DNA of 8,499 nucleotides from Bacteroidia bacterium (GTDB lineage Bacteria; Bacteroidota; Bacteroidia; Bacteroidales; CAJPTX01): assembly GCA_905373625.1 (NCBI GenBank), contig CAJPTS010000068.1:1-8499 (forward strand), read 5' to 3'. Positions 1 through 6,782 of this stretch are shown here, piece by piece. Each line of letters begins with the position of its first letter. The first letter of the stretch is position 1. The translations under genes and the position numbers were made by a program. Under the pieces are notes generated by a model. It saw nothing but the letters and a program-made list of their open reading frames with translations. It had not been told where the DNA came from and made no database searches.

Positions 1-688
1 CCCTGTAGATGACCATTGGGTGGTGAACGAATGGGTGAAAAAAGCAGTGCTCCTATATTTTCGTTATTCCGATATGCAGGAGATGGAGGCGGGTGTGCTC
101 TCTTTTTATGACAAAGTTCCTCCTAAAAGAAATTGGAGCAAGCGTGGTGTGCGTGTAGTCCCCCCCGCTGTTGTGAGACGTGGAGCTTATGTTAGTGCAG
201 GTGCTGTTCTCATGCCCTCTTACGTAAATATAGGTGCGTACGTGGGCGCGGGTACAATGGTAGATACTTGGGCTACTGTTGGCTCTTGTGCACAAATTGG
301 TGCTGGTGTTCACCTCTCGGGAGGCGTAGGAATAGGCGGTGTACTAGAACCACTGCAAGCGTCGCCTGTCATTATTGAGGACGGCTGTTTTATTGGTTCG
401 CGTTGTATTGTGGTCGAGGGGGCTCACATTGCCAAAGGTGCTGTCCTAGGGGCAAATGTGGTAATCACTCAGTCCACGCATATTATAGACGTTACGGGGA
501 AAGAGCCCGTAGAATACAAAGGGTACGTGCCAGAACGTAGTGTAGTCATCCCTGGCGTACGCGAGCGTGAGTTTGCTGCGGGACGATTTGGCGTTCCGTG
601 TGCGCTGATTGTCGGAAAGCGCAGTGCTAGTACAGACTTAAAGACTTCGCTGAATGACGCCCTGCGAGATTTTAATGTCCCGTGTTAG
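1..688 (+). CDS. dapD: Tetrahydrodipicolinate N-succinyltransferase DapD, 5'-truncated by the window edge
   Basis: DapD transfers succinyl from succinyl-CoA to tetrahydrodipicolinate in the cytoplasmic succinylase branch of diaminopimelate/lysine synthesis. The reading frame is open to the left edge: codons from base 2 give PVDDHW ahead of a GTG at 20, so that GTG is internal and not the true start. About 228 residues are visible; the E. coli protein is 274, so roughly 45 to 50 N-terminal residues lie outside. Visible signatures are the NEWVKKAVLLYFR helix end of the N-terminal domain, then RVVPPAVVRRGAY, then a long left-handed beta-helix of hexapeptide repeats with MPSYVNIGAYV, MVDTWATVGSCAQIG, HLSGGVGIGGVLEPLQA and the CFIGSR..VVEGA stretch. 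The C-terminus (FGVPCALIVGKR) also fits the family. It ends in TAG and converges on recQ with a 42-bp gap. The family call is very secure. Confidence 0.96.
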   Translation, partial: PVDDHWVVNEWVKKAVLLYFRYSDMQEMEAGVLSFYDKVPPKRNWSKRGVRVVPPAVVRRGAYVSAGAVLMPSYVNIGAYVGAGTMVDTWATVGSCAQIGAGVHLSGGVGIGGVLEPLQASPVIIEDGCFIGSRCIVVEGAHIAKGAVLGANVVITQSTHIIDVTGKEPVEYKGYVPERSVVIPGVREREFAAGRFGVPCALIVGKRSASTDLKTSLNDALRDFNVPC

Positions 689-715
689 AGGTTGCTACAA
701 TTTCTATTTTGGTAC

Positions 716-731
716 ACCCGCACGCACGGGT
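716..731. terminator. Weak hairpin between convergent dapD and recQ
   Basis: ACCCG (716-720) pairs with CGGGT (727-731) around a six-base loop, just where the convergent dapD and recQ transcripts should end. The stem is GC-rich but only five pairs, and no clear U-tract follows on either strand. The 3' arm touches the last base of the recQ stop codon. It could serve as a weak bidirectional terminator; this is a positional inference only. Confidence 0.2.
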
Positions 732-2446
732 CATCCCTTTAAGTGCAGGCAGACATCGCATCGTTCACAACGTTGTTCTGACTCCGTGAGCTGTTCACCA
801 AAATAGCTGCGTAGAAAAGCTTCGCGACACATGGAATTGTTGCGAAGGTAAGCTATCATCTTTGTGTAGCGTTCCTCTTTGAGCCGATGTACGTCTTCCC
901 AATAAGCAAAATCGAATTCAAAAACTGGCGCGTCCTCAAGCTGTAAGTAGAGTGCTCCGCGCAGATCTATGTAATTGATATACCCCGAATTGTGCAAGCG
1001 TTCTAGCAGTCCGTGCACAGTTTTAGGAGCTAGTTCTAATTCTCCTTTCTCAAGACGATAGTAGGGGATTATGTGGTGGTACTTCGCAATCCCTTCAAAT
1101 TTTCCAAAAAGGAATTGAAATAAAGCATCGCACTCCTTATCGTTTCGGCGCAGCATATCAATTGCAGCACGCGTTGCCTCGATACGAATGGCACATTCGG
1201 GGCTGTTGGCGATTCTGAAAGTGAGCTTATCGCTGAGCTGTAGTAGCTGTAGAAGACCGTAAAAGCGCTCTTTTTCCCAAGTGAAACGATGCAAGAATTC
1301 GTTTACGTAGAATAGCGTTTCCTCGGTTACGGGTATACGCTTAGCGTAGGCGCAATAGTCGCGCAAATTTTGGTAGAAACGTCGGATCTCCTCTTCTGAG
1401 AAATGCTGTGCCTCAAGGCGTTTCCAGCCCGCGGTGATATCCTCCTCTTTGAAGAACAGAAGCGCTAATGCCCCTTTTCCGTCACGCCCGCCTCGTCCTG
1501 CTTCTTGGTAGTATTCTTCTAGTGAAGGCGGCAACCCCAAATGTATTATTAAACGCACGTCGTTTTTATCTATCCCCATTCCAAAGGCATTCGTAGCTAC
1601 CATTACGCGCACTTTACCTTGCATCCAAGCCTCTTGTCGCTTCTGTCTCTCGCTGGCAGTCATCCCCGCATTGTATGCCAGAGCCGAGATACCAGCTGCA
1701 GCGAGCCGTCCTGCCACGAGTTCTGTACCCAGCCGTGTACGCATATAAAGAATGGCAGAGCCCTCCACCTTTTGTAAAATTTGCAATGCACGCAGTTCTT
1801 GTTGTTCTTCGGGAATTACTGCGTATTGTAATCCTGGGCGTGCAAAGGTCGCAGTGTATAGCTTCGGCGCTCGTAATTTCAGATTTGTGGCAATATCTTT
1901 TACCACGTGCGGCGTGGCAGTAGCTGTTACTGCCAATATGGGGACGTGGGGTAGGTACTCTCGCAACGAGGCGATTCTACGATACTGAGGTCGGAAGTCG
2001 TGCCCCCACTGCGAGATGCAGTGCGCCTCATCCACAGCAATCAGATGTATGGCGAGCTGTGGGAGAAATTCCAAGAAAGAGGCACTCTGTAGGCGTTCGG
2101 GCGAGAGGTAAAGGAAAGAATATACGCCTAATGCAGCATTGTTTAGCCGTATCTCTACTTCGCGCGGCGTGAGCCCCGAGTGCAAGGCCGCAGCACGAAT
2201 ACCTCGACGCGACAAGGTACTCACCTGATCTTCCATAAGTGCTATGAGCGGTGTAACAATGAGGGTCAGCCCTCCCCGAGCCAGTCCTGCTATTTGATAC
2301 GTGATGGACTTTCCGCCTCCTGTAGGTAATAAGCCCAACGTATCGTGTCCCGCAACTACGCTGCTAATGATTTGCTCTTGTTGGAGACGAAAACTCTCGT
2401 AGCCCCAATACTGCTTAAGAAGAGCAAGAATATGGTCTTGGCTCAT
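731..2446 (-). CDS. recQ: RecQ-family ATP-dependent DNA helicase, short form without HRDC
   Basis: This 571-residue protein is a 3'-5' superfamily 2 DNA helicase of the RecQ family, acting in recombination and repair of stalled forks. Motif 0 is at about 13-26 (YWGYESFR, then Q23 and Q25). Walker A is PTGGGKS (41-47), the DEAH box is 139-142, the RecQ aromatic loop SQWGHDFR is 145-152, the TATAT segment is near 174-178, and motif VI is YYQEAGRGGRDG (312-323). The zinc site is four cysteines at the very C-terminus: C540, C560, C563 and C566. About 200 residues lie between the helicase core and these cysteines, probably including a winged-helix region, and no HRDC domain follows. The start is ATG at 2444-2446, overlapping the mutS stop codon (ATGA), so coupled translation from a mutS-recQ mRNA is likely. 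The family is certain; which RecQ paralogue it is remains less so. Confidence 0.95.
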   Translation of the reverse strand: MSQDHILALLKQYWGYESFRLQQEQIISSVVAGHDTLGLLPTGGGKSITYQIAGLARGGLTLIVTPLIALMEDQVSTLSRRGIRAAALHSGLTPREVEIRLNNAALGVYSFLYLSPERLQSASFLEFLPQLAIHLIAVDEAHCISQWGHDFRPQYRRIASLREYLPHVPILAVTATATPHVVKDIATNLKLRAPKLYTATFARPGLQYAVIPEEQQELRALQILQKVEGSAILYMRTRLGTELVAGRLAAAGISALAYNAGMTASERQKRQEAWMQGKVRVMVATNAFGMGIDKNDVRLIIHLGLPPSLEEYYQEAGRGGRDGKGALALLFFKEEDITAGWKRLEAQHFSEEEIRRFYQNLRDYCAYAKRIPVTEETLFYVNEFLHRFTWEKERFYGLLQLLQLSDKLTFRIANSPECAIRIEATRAAIDMLRRNDKECDALFQFLFGKFEGIAKYHHIIPYYRLEKGELELAPKTVHGLLERLHNSGYINYIDLRGALYLQLEDAPVFEFDFAYWEDVHRLKEERYTKMIAYLRNNSMCREAFLRSYFGEQLTESEQRCERCDVCLHLKG

Positions 2447-5082
2447 CGCCCGTCCTCTTTATCACGGAGACCTGCAAGAGTGATAAGTTCGTTTAATTCA
2501 GCAAGCGCTTGTAGGGGCGTCATGGCGTCTGGGGTATAAGATCCGAGGCGTTCGCGGAGCACTTTCAAAGTGGGGTCTTCTTTCGGTAGCAGTATGCTAG
2601 TGCTCGTCGTTGCTGCGTCTTTTAGTGCGTCAGTATCGCTGTTGTGCTGTCTGTTTTGTTCCAGAAGTTGTAGCACCACTTGTGCCCTTTGTACTACGCG
2701 GAGTGGCATCCCTGCTAGGCGCGCCACATGTATACCAAAACTATGCTCGCTGCCACCTGCTTCCAACTTTCGGATAAAGATCACCTGCCCATCCACCTCG
2801 CGTACCGAGACGTGGTAATTCTTTATACGCGCGAATTGTTTTTCCATCTCGTTCAGCTCGTGGTAGTGCGTGGCAAAAAGCGTCTTGGGGTGTCCGTAGG
2901 GATTGTCGTGCAAGTATTCTGCCATGGCCCACGCGATGGAGATCCCGTCGTAAGTACTCGTACCGCGCCCGATCTCGTCTAAGAGAATGAGACTGCGCTC
3001 CGAGAGGTTGTTCAGAATACTAGCGGCCTCTACCATTTCTACCATGAATGTAGATTCGCCCATCGAGATGTTATCTGAAGCTCCCACGCGCGTAAATATC
3101 TTATCAACCACCCCAATCCGTGCACGCTTAGCTGGTACAAAAGATCCTGCCTGCGCCAAAAGTACCGCAAGAGCCGTCTGTCTGAGCAGTGCTGATTTAC
3201 CAGACATGTTAGGACCTGTAATCATCAGTATCTGCTCGCCTTCCGAATCTAGGTGTACCGTGTTGGGTATGTAAGACTCGCCCACGGGTAGTACATCGGC
3301 TATTACGGGATGCCAAGCCTCCTCCAAGTCGATTTTTAGCGAGTCGTCCATCGTGGGGCGCACCCACTCTTTTTCATTCGCTAAGGTCGCAAAACTGTTA
3401 AGGACGTCTATTTGTGCAAGGAGCTCAGCATTGCGTTGGATCTTATCTATATACCCTAAAAGCTCTTGCAAAAGTTTGTTATAGAGTTCATCTTCTATGG
3501 CGAGTATACGTTCTTCTGCCCCCAGAATTTTCTTTTCAAACTCCTTAAGCTCGGGGTTGATAAAACGCGCTGCCTGCACGAGCGTCTGGCGCTGCTCCCA
3601 CTCCTCGGGGACACGATCTAGTTGCGTTTTTCGCACCTCGAAGAAGTAACCAAAGACGTTGTTGAAACCGATTTTCAGATTGGCGATGCCCGTACGGAGG
3701 AGTTCGCGTTGGAGCATCTCGTCCAGTCGGTCCTTGCTGTGATTTTTGAGGTTACGCAGCTCATCAAGTTCCGAGGATACGCCCTCGGCAAAAACATCGC
3801 CCTTGCCCAAATTAGCAGGATTGGGGAGTAGTTCTCGTGCAATGCGTTCGGTGAGCTCCGTACACGGATCAAGCGGTGTGGCTAGTGCTGTAAGAGCTGG
3901 TTCGTTTATTTCCAAGGACAACTCTTTAGCGGGCACTATTTGTTGCAAAGCAAGCCCCAAGCGTACCACTTCGCGCGGGAGTATGCGTCCCATAGCCACT
4001 CGGGAGGCGATACGCTCAAGGTCGCCTATTGCTTCCAAACGCGTAGTGAGCTCGTAATGAATCTCAAGCTGCTTCGTGAACGCTTCTACAATTTGGTGAC
4101 GACGCACGATGGCGTCCAACGTTTTAAGCGGCATCGCTAACCAACGGCGCAGGAGACGCCCGCCCATCGGGGTCTTAGTACGATCTACAGTGGTGACAAG
4201 TGTACGACCGCCCTCGCCCGTAGAGCTGAAAATCTCTAGGTGACGCAACGTGAATCGGTCTAACCAAACGTACTGATCTTCCTCTATGCGGGTGATGTGC
4301 GTAATGTGCGATAGGCTCGAATGTTTAGTCAGATCCAAGTAGGCTAAAATGGCACCTGCCGCGGAGAGCGCACTGCTAAAATGTTCGATACCGAGCCCGC
4401 GTAACCCACTAGTTGCAAAATGTTGCTGGATGCGTAGTGTAGCATCGGGTAAAGCGTAAGCCCAGTCGTCAACCTTTGTGATATAAAAACGTGAAATGAA
4501 ATCGGGAGCAAGGTTTTCGTATTGGATACGCGCTATTAGGACTTCGCGTGGTTCGAAGTTTGCCAGCAGCCGCTCGATGTACTCCTTGTTACCCTCGGCT
4601 ATGTAAAATTCGCCCGTAGAGATATCTACCAAGGCTAGTCCTATCTGCGCTGGAGCAAAGAAAAGGGCTGCGAGGTAATTATTCTCATGTCGGTTCAGTA
4701 CGCTTTCATCAGTAACAACACCAGGGGTAATAACTTCAATAACACCACGTTTTACGAGTTTTTTCGTGAGCTTCGGGTTCTCTAGTTGTTCACAGATGGC
4801 AATGCGTTTACCAGCACGAATAAGTTTGGGCAGGTAGACATCGAGAGCGTGGTAGGGGAAACCCGCCAGATCCATCTCAGAGGCTGCACCGTGGGAGCGC
4901 TTGGTAAGTGTAATCCCCAATATCGACGAAACTTCTACGGCATCGGCATTGAAAGACTCGTAAAAATCGCCCATACGGAAAAGAAGCAGCGCGTCGGGGT
5001 ACTGCCGCTTCATGTCATTATACTGCTTCATCATCGGAGTCTCTACAGACTCCGCAGCGGGTAGATCAAACTGCAATGGCAT
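2443..5082 (-). CDS. mutS: DNA mismatch repair protein MutS
   Basis: MutS is the mismatch sensor of postreplicative repair; dimers bind mispairs, then use ATP to recruit MutL. The 879-residue length is normal for MutS1. The mismatch-wedging Phe-x-Glu is F40-Y41-E42 in RMGDFYESF, followed by the typical connector domain. Lever and clamp regions span roughly 250-570. The C-terminal ABC-type ATPase has Walker A GPNMSGKS (623-630), the STFMVEM signature region (about 677-683), Walker B LILLDEIGRGTST (698-710, with D702 and E703), and the H-loop ATHYHEL (737-743). SFGIHVARLAGMP (781-793) is the conserved dimer-interface helix-turn-helix. The ATG at 5080-5082 is chosen because the FxE spacing then matches the family; no strong ribosome-binding site precedes it. 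There is no sign of damage. It heads the mutS-recQ unit, divergent from the selenium module. Confidence 0.98.
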   Translation of the reverse strand: MPLQFDLPAAESVETPMMKQYNDMKRQYPDALLLFRMGDFYESFNADAVEVSSILGITLTKRSHGAASEMDLAGFPYHALDVYLPKLIRAGKRIAICEQLENPKLTKKLVKRGVIEVITPGVVTDESVLNRHENNYLAALFFAPAQIGLALVDISTGEFYIAEGNKEYIERLLANFEPREVLIARIQYENLAPDFISRFYITKVDDWAYALPDATLRIQQHFATSGLRGLGIEHFSSALSAAGAILAYLDLTKHSSLSHITHITRIEEDQYVWLDRFTLRHLEIFSSTGEGGRTLVTTVDRTKTPMGGRLLRRWLAMPLKTLDAIVRRHQIVEAFTKQLEIHYELTTRLEAIGDLERIASRVAMGRILPREVVRLGLALQQIVPAKELSLEINEPALTALATPLDPCTELTERIARELLPNPANLGKGDVFAEGVSSELDELRNLKNHSKDRLDEMLQRELLRTGIANLKIGFNNVFGYFFEVRKTQLDRVPEEWEQRQTLVQAARFINPELKEFEKKILGAEERILAIEDELYNKLLQELLGYIDKIQRNAELLAQIDVLNSFATLANEKEWVRPTMDDSLKIDLEEAWHPVIADVLPVGESYIPNTVHLDSEGEQILMITGPNMSGKSALLRQTALAVLLAQAGSFVPAKRARIGVVDKIFTRVGASDNISMGESTFMVEMVEAASILNNLSERSLILLDEIGRGTSTYDGISIAWAMAEYLHDNPYGHPKTLFATHYHELNEMEKQFARIKNYHVSVREVDGQVIFIRKLEAGGSEHSFGIHVARLAGMPLRVVQRAQVVLQLLEQNRQHNSDTDALKDAATTSTSILLPKEDPTLKVLRERLGSYTPDAMTPLQALAELNELITLAGLRDKEDGR

Positions 5083-5099
5083 TTCTTATAAGCATTACA

Positions 5100-5121
5100 A
5101 ACAAAAGTACGCACTTTTGTT
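5100..5121. repeat. Perfect 9-bp inverted repeat just upstream of mutS
   Basis: The arms AACAAAAGT and ACTTTTGTT are exact reverse complements separated by the four bases ACGC. The element lies 18 bp before the mutS start and contains the candidate mutS -7 box. Dyad symmetry at a promoter suggests an operator for a dimeric regulator. The same bases could also form an RNA hairpin. The repeat itself is seen directly; its role is inferred. Confidence 0.6.
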
Positions 5122-5135
5122 GTGTGTATTACCAA
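5102..5135 (-). promoter_or_regulatory. Candidate Bacteroidota-type promoter for mutS-recQ
   Basis: On the minus strand TACTTTTG (5109-5102) matches the Bacteroidota -7 consensus TAnnTTTG exactly. An upstream TTGG (5135-5132) could be the -33 element, but the 22-23 bp between them is longer than the usual 19-21. Transcription would start near 5096, giving a leader of only about 13 bases. The -7 box lies inside the 9-bp inverted repeat, so a protein bound there could block the promoter. Confidence 0.33.
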
Positions 5136-5190
5136 CGTATCCTATCACATACACGTCTACTTATTTGATTTTTAATGCTTTCGCACCTTT

Positions 5191-5225
5191 GGTAACAAGC
5201 TATAAATAAGCTCGCGCGGTAACAA
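5191..5225. repeat. Direct repeat GGTAACAA in the mutS/desulfurase intergenic
   Basis: GGTAACAA occurs at 5191-5198 and again at 5218-5225, 27 bp from start to start. Between them lies a small symmetric stretch with AGCT at both ends around ATAAATA. Tandem octamers between divergent promoters can be regulator sites, but two copies of eight bases are weak evidence. Confidence 0.3.
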
Positions 5226-5258
5226 AAAATAACGAATGCGGGCAATGATGATACTGCG

Positions 5259-5289
5259 TTTGACGCGAGGGGGGAAAATGCTAGTTTCC
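5259..5289 (+). promoter_or_regulatory. Candidate promoter for the desulfurase-DUF3343-selD genes
   Basis: TTTG at 5259-5262 followed after exactly 19 bp by TAGTTTCC (5282-5289) resembles the Bacteroidota -33/-7 pattern (TTTG, 19-21 bp, TAnnTTTG), with the last two -7 bases off. Predicted transcription starts near 5295, about 30 bp before the desulfurase ATG. The spacer holds a run of six G (5269-5274). No other clear promoter was seen in this gap. Confidence 0.35.
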
Positions 5290-5327
5290 TACTTATTTTA
5301 TAATTTGCATTACGAATTGCTAGGCAG

Positions 5328-6470
5328 ATGGAGAGTGGGGACTTGAATTTATATTTTGATAATGCCGCGACGAGCTATCCGAAGTCTGATGGCGTGGAGC
5401 GACGTGTAACGCATTATCTCGGCACGGGAGGTACTTACGGTCGTGGTGCGTACGCCCGCTGCCATGATGCAACACTCGTGGTAGAACAAGCTCGTAAGCT
5501 TCTTGCTGGGTTATTTGGCATAAAAAAGGCACAACAGTTGGTGTTTGTTTCGAGTGCTACGATGGCCATAAATATTGTGCTTTTTGGCTTAGAATATCCC
5601 CGAAAGCGAGTAGCTATTTCCCCCTTAGAACACCACGCCGTAACGCGTCCGCTACACGAATTGAAAAGACGTTTAGGGATTACCGTAGACGTACTGCCCG
5701 CACATCCGAGCGGTTTACTCAACCTCGATTCTATGCCCGCTGGCTGGGGGGATAAGTACGACCTCGTGATAATAAATCACGCCTCCAACGTAAATGGCAT
5801 AGTACAGAATTTAGCAGAGATCCGACGCTCAATGGGAGCGGGATGCCTACTAGTAGATGCCTCGCAATCGGCGGGAACGGTGGCGATAGACGTGGAGCGC
5901 GACGGGATAGATTTTCTCGCTTTCAACGGTCATAAAGGCGTAGCAGGTCCTCCAGGCGTTGGGGGGCTTTATATCCGCGAAGCGTATACGCTACACCCAC
6001 TCGTATATGGTGGTACAGGCAGCCGATCGGCTGAGTACGAGATGCCTCCTTTTATGCCTGACAGATTCGAGGCGGGTACGCCCAACATGATGGGTATTGC
6101 AGGTTTGCTCGGTGCGCTAGAATCTCCACTCCCTTATCGTCATACTTACGCCGATTTTTGCGCCTTTCGTGAACACATCGGGAATTTAGACGCCTACCAA
6201 CTCATTTGGCAGGATGGCACGGAACATTTGAGCACCGAGGTTCTGAGCATAGTACCTCGCGATGGACGCGTCTCCGAATTGGCGCGTCTACTCTTCTCCG
6301 ATTGGGAGATTGAGGTACGAAGTGGTATGCATTGTGCTCCTCTTGCACATCGTTTCTTTGGCACGTTCCCCAGCGGTACGGTACGGTTTTCGCTTTCTCC
6401 GCTTCATAGTAGAGCTGAGCTGGAATACGTAGAAAACGCTCTAGCGGTGCTCTCCAGTCAGTTTAATTGA
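5328..6470 (+). CDS. Class V aminotransferase, EF2568-type cysteine desulfurase-like protein
   Basis: This 380-residue PLP enzyme probably releases sulfur (or selenium) from cysteine (or selenocysteine) as an enzyme-bound persulfide. It opens with YFDNAATSYPK, typical of the NifS/SufS fold. Other landmarks are EHHAVTRPL (101-109), HASNVNG (151-157), the cofactor-binding VDASQSAG (176-183, with D177), the Schiff-base lysine K203 in FNGHKG, the GGTGS loop (228-232), RFEAGTPN (246-253), the catalytic cysteine C336 in RSGMHCAP, and R353 in GTVRFS. The HASN, GGTGS and RFEAGT stretches place it with the EF2568-like subgroup (TIGR01977) rather than with IscS or housekeeping SufS; that subgroup is often found beside selD and DUF3343 genes. 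ATG 5328 is the only good start, since a TAA lies in frame at 5301. It leads the module and ends 7 bp before the DUF3343 gene. Whether Se or S is the true substrate is not visible. Confidence 0.9.
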   Translation: MESGDLNLYFDNAATSYPKSDGVERRVTHYLGTGGTYGRGAYARCHDATLVVEQARKLLAGLFGIKKAQQLVFVSSATMAINIVLFGLEYPRKRVAISPLEHHAVTRPLHELKRRLGITVDVLPAHPSGLLNLDSMPAGWGDKYDLVIINHASNVNGIVQNLAEIRRSMGAGCLLVDASQSAGTVAIDVERDGIDFLAFNGHKGVAGPPGVGGLYIREAYTLHPLVYGGTGSRSAEYEMPPFMPDRFEAGTPNMMGIAGLLGALESPLPYRHTYADFCAFREHIGNLDAYQLIWQDGTEHLSTEVLSIVPRDGRVSELARLLFSDWEIEVRSGMHCAPLAHRFFGTFPSGTVRFSLSPLHSRAELEYVENALAVLSSQFN

Positions 6471-6477
6471 GCATAAA

Positions 6478-6699
6478 ATGTTCTCTATCATATTTTTATT
6501 CAATTCTTTGAGCGAATTGGTCGAGGCTGAAAATATCTTCCTAGGCGAGGGTAATACCTATCAGATAGAACCCGTTCCGTCACACATAGCCTCGGAATGT
6601 GGGATGTGTATTGCTACAAAAGAAGAGGGGGCAGAAGTACTCTCGGCACTCCTCACAGGACAGGGAATAGAACATTGCATGGTGGCTAAGGAGAACTGA
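6478..6699 (+). CDS. DUF3343 small protein, putative Se/S carrier
   Basis: A 73-residue cytoplasmic protein with no signal peptide or membrane segment. It matches the DUF3343 family (Pfam PF11823, named 'putative Se/S carrier protein-like'): an N-terminal beta strand and helix (FLFNSLSELVEAEN), a PVPSHIASECGMCIA core, and a C-terminal helix. C41 and C44 form CGMC, with C41 at the family's conserved 'CG' position, and a third cysteine (C67) lies near the end. Such a thiol could accept persulfide or perselenide from the desulfurase just upstream and pass it to SelD just downstream. That role follows from the family name and the gene order; no activity is shown by sequence alone. ATG 6478 lies 7 bp after the desulfurase stop, so the two genes are surely co-transcribed. 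Confidence 0.85.
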   Translation: MFSIIFLFNSLSELVEAENIFLGEGNTYQIEPVPSHIASECGMCIATKEEGAEVLSALLTGQGIEHCMVAKEN

Positions 6700-6703
6700 G
6701 CGA

Positions 6704-6769
6704 AGCTCCTATAATGGAGCTCTCTAAAAAAAGAGGCTCATTACCGCATTAAGCGACGAGGCTCTCTTT
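6704..6769 (+). promoter_or_regulatory. Overlapping hairpins in the leader before selD
   Basis: The DUF3343-selD gap holds three possible stems. Stem 1: AGCTCC (6704-6709) with GGAGCT (6716-6721), loop TATAAT. Stem 2: GAGC and CTCT (6717-6720, 6722-6725, one bulged T) with AGAGGCTC (6732-6739), loop of six A. Stem 3: AAAGAG (6730-6735) with CTCTTT (6764-6769). Stem 2 shares bases with both others, so it excludes them, while 1 and 3 can coexist. GAGGCTC also occurs twice (6733-6739, 6758-6764). The layout resembles an attenuator, or it may be an mRNA processing or stability element. No U-tract marks a classical terminator. Confidence 0.4.
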
Positions 6770-6782
6770 GGTGATTATACAA

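Noticed and set aside
160..166. C7 homopolymer in dapD as a phase-variable frameshift site
   Set aside because: It encodes the conserved VPP of RVVPPA and the frame is intact; phase variation of a lysine/cell-wall gene is improbable.
53..313. 86-codon frame antisense to dapD
   Set aside because: It is the complement of the hexapeptide-repeat region, whose periodic codons keep the opposite frame open; no family resemblance.
3746..4057. Ser/Arg-rich 103-codon frame antisense to mutS
   Set aside because: It mirrors the mutS coding pattern and resembles no known protein.
5012..5209. 65-codon rightward frame spanning the mutS start and the intergenic
   Set aside because: Its first third is antisense to the conserved MutS N-terminus, it has no family features, and it runs into the promoter region.
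5083..5327. Search for a tRNA, small RNA or riboswitch in the 245-bp divergent gap
   Set aside because: No cloverleaf, TPP- or SAM-like conserved core, or strong terminator was found; only short repeats and promoter-like boxes.
6697..6714. UGA end of the DUF3343 gene followed by a hairpin (6704-6721), as a possible selenocysteine codon with a SECIS element
   Set aside because: Reading through UGA adds only four codons before an in-frame TAA at 6712-6714, and no selenoprotein motif lies there. A normal stop is far likelier.
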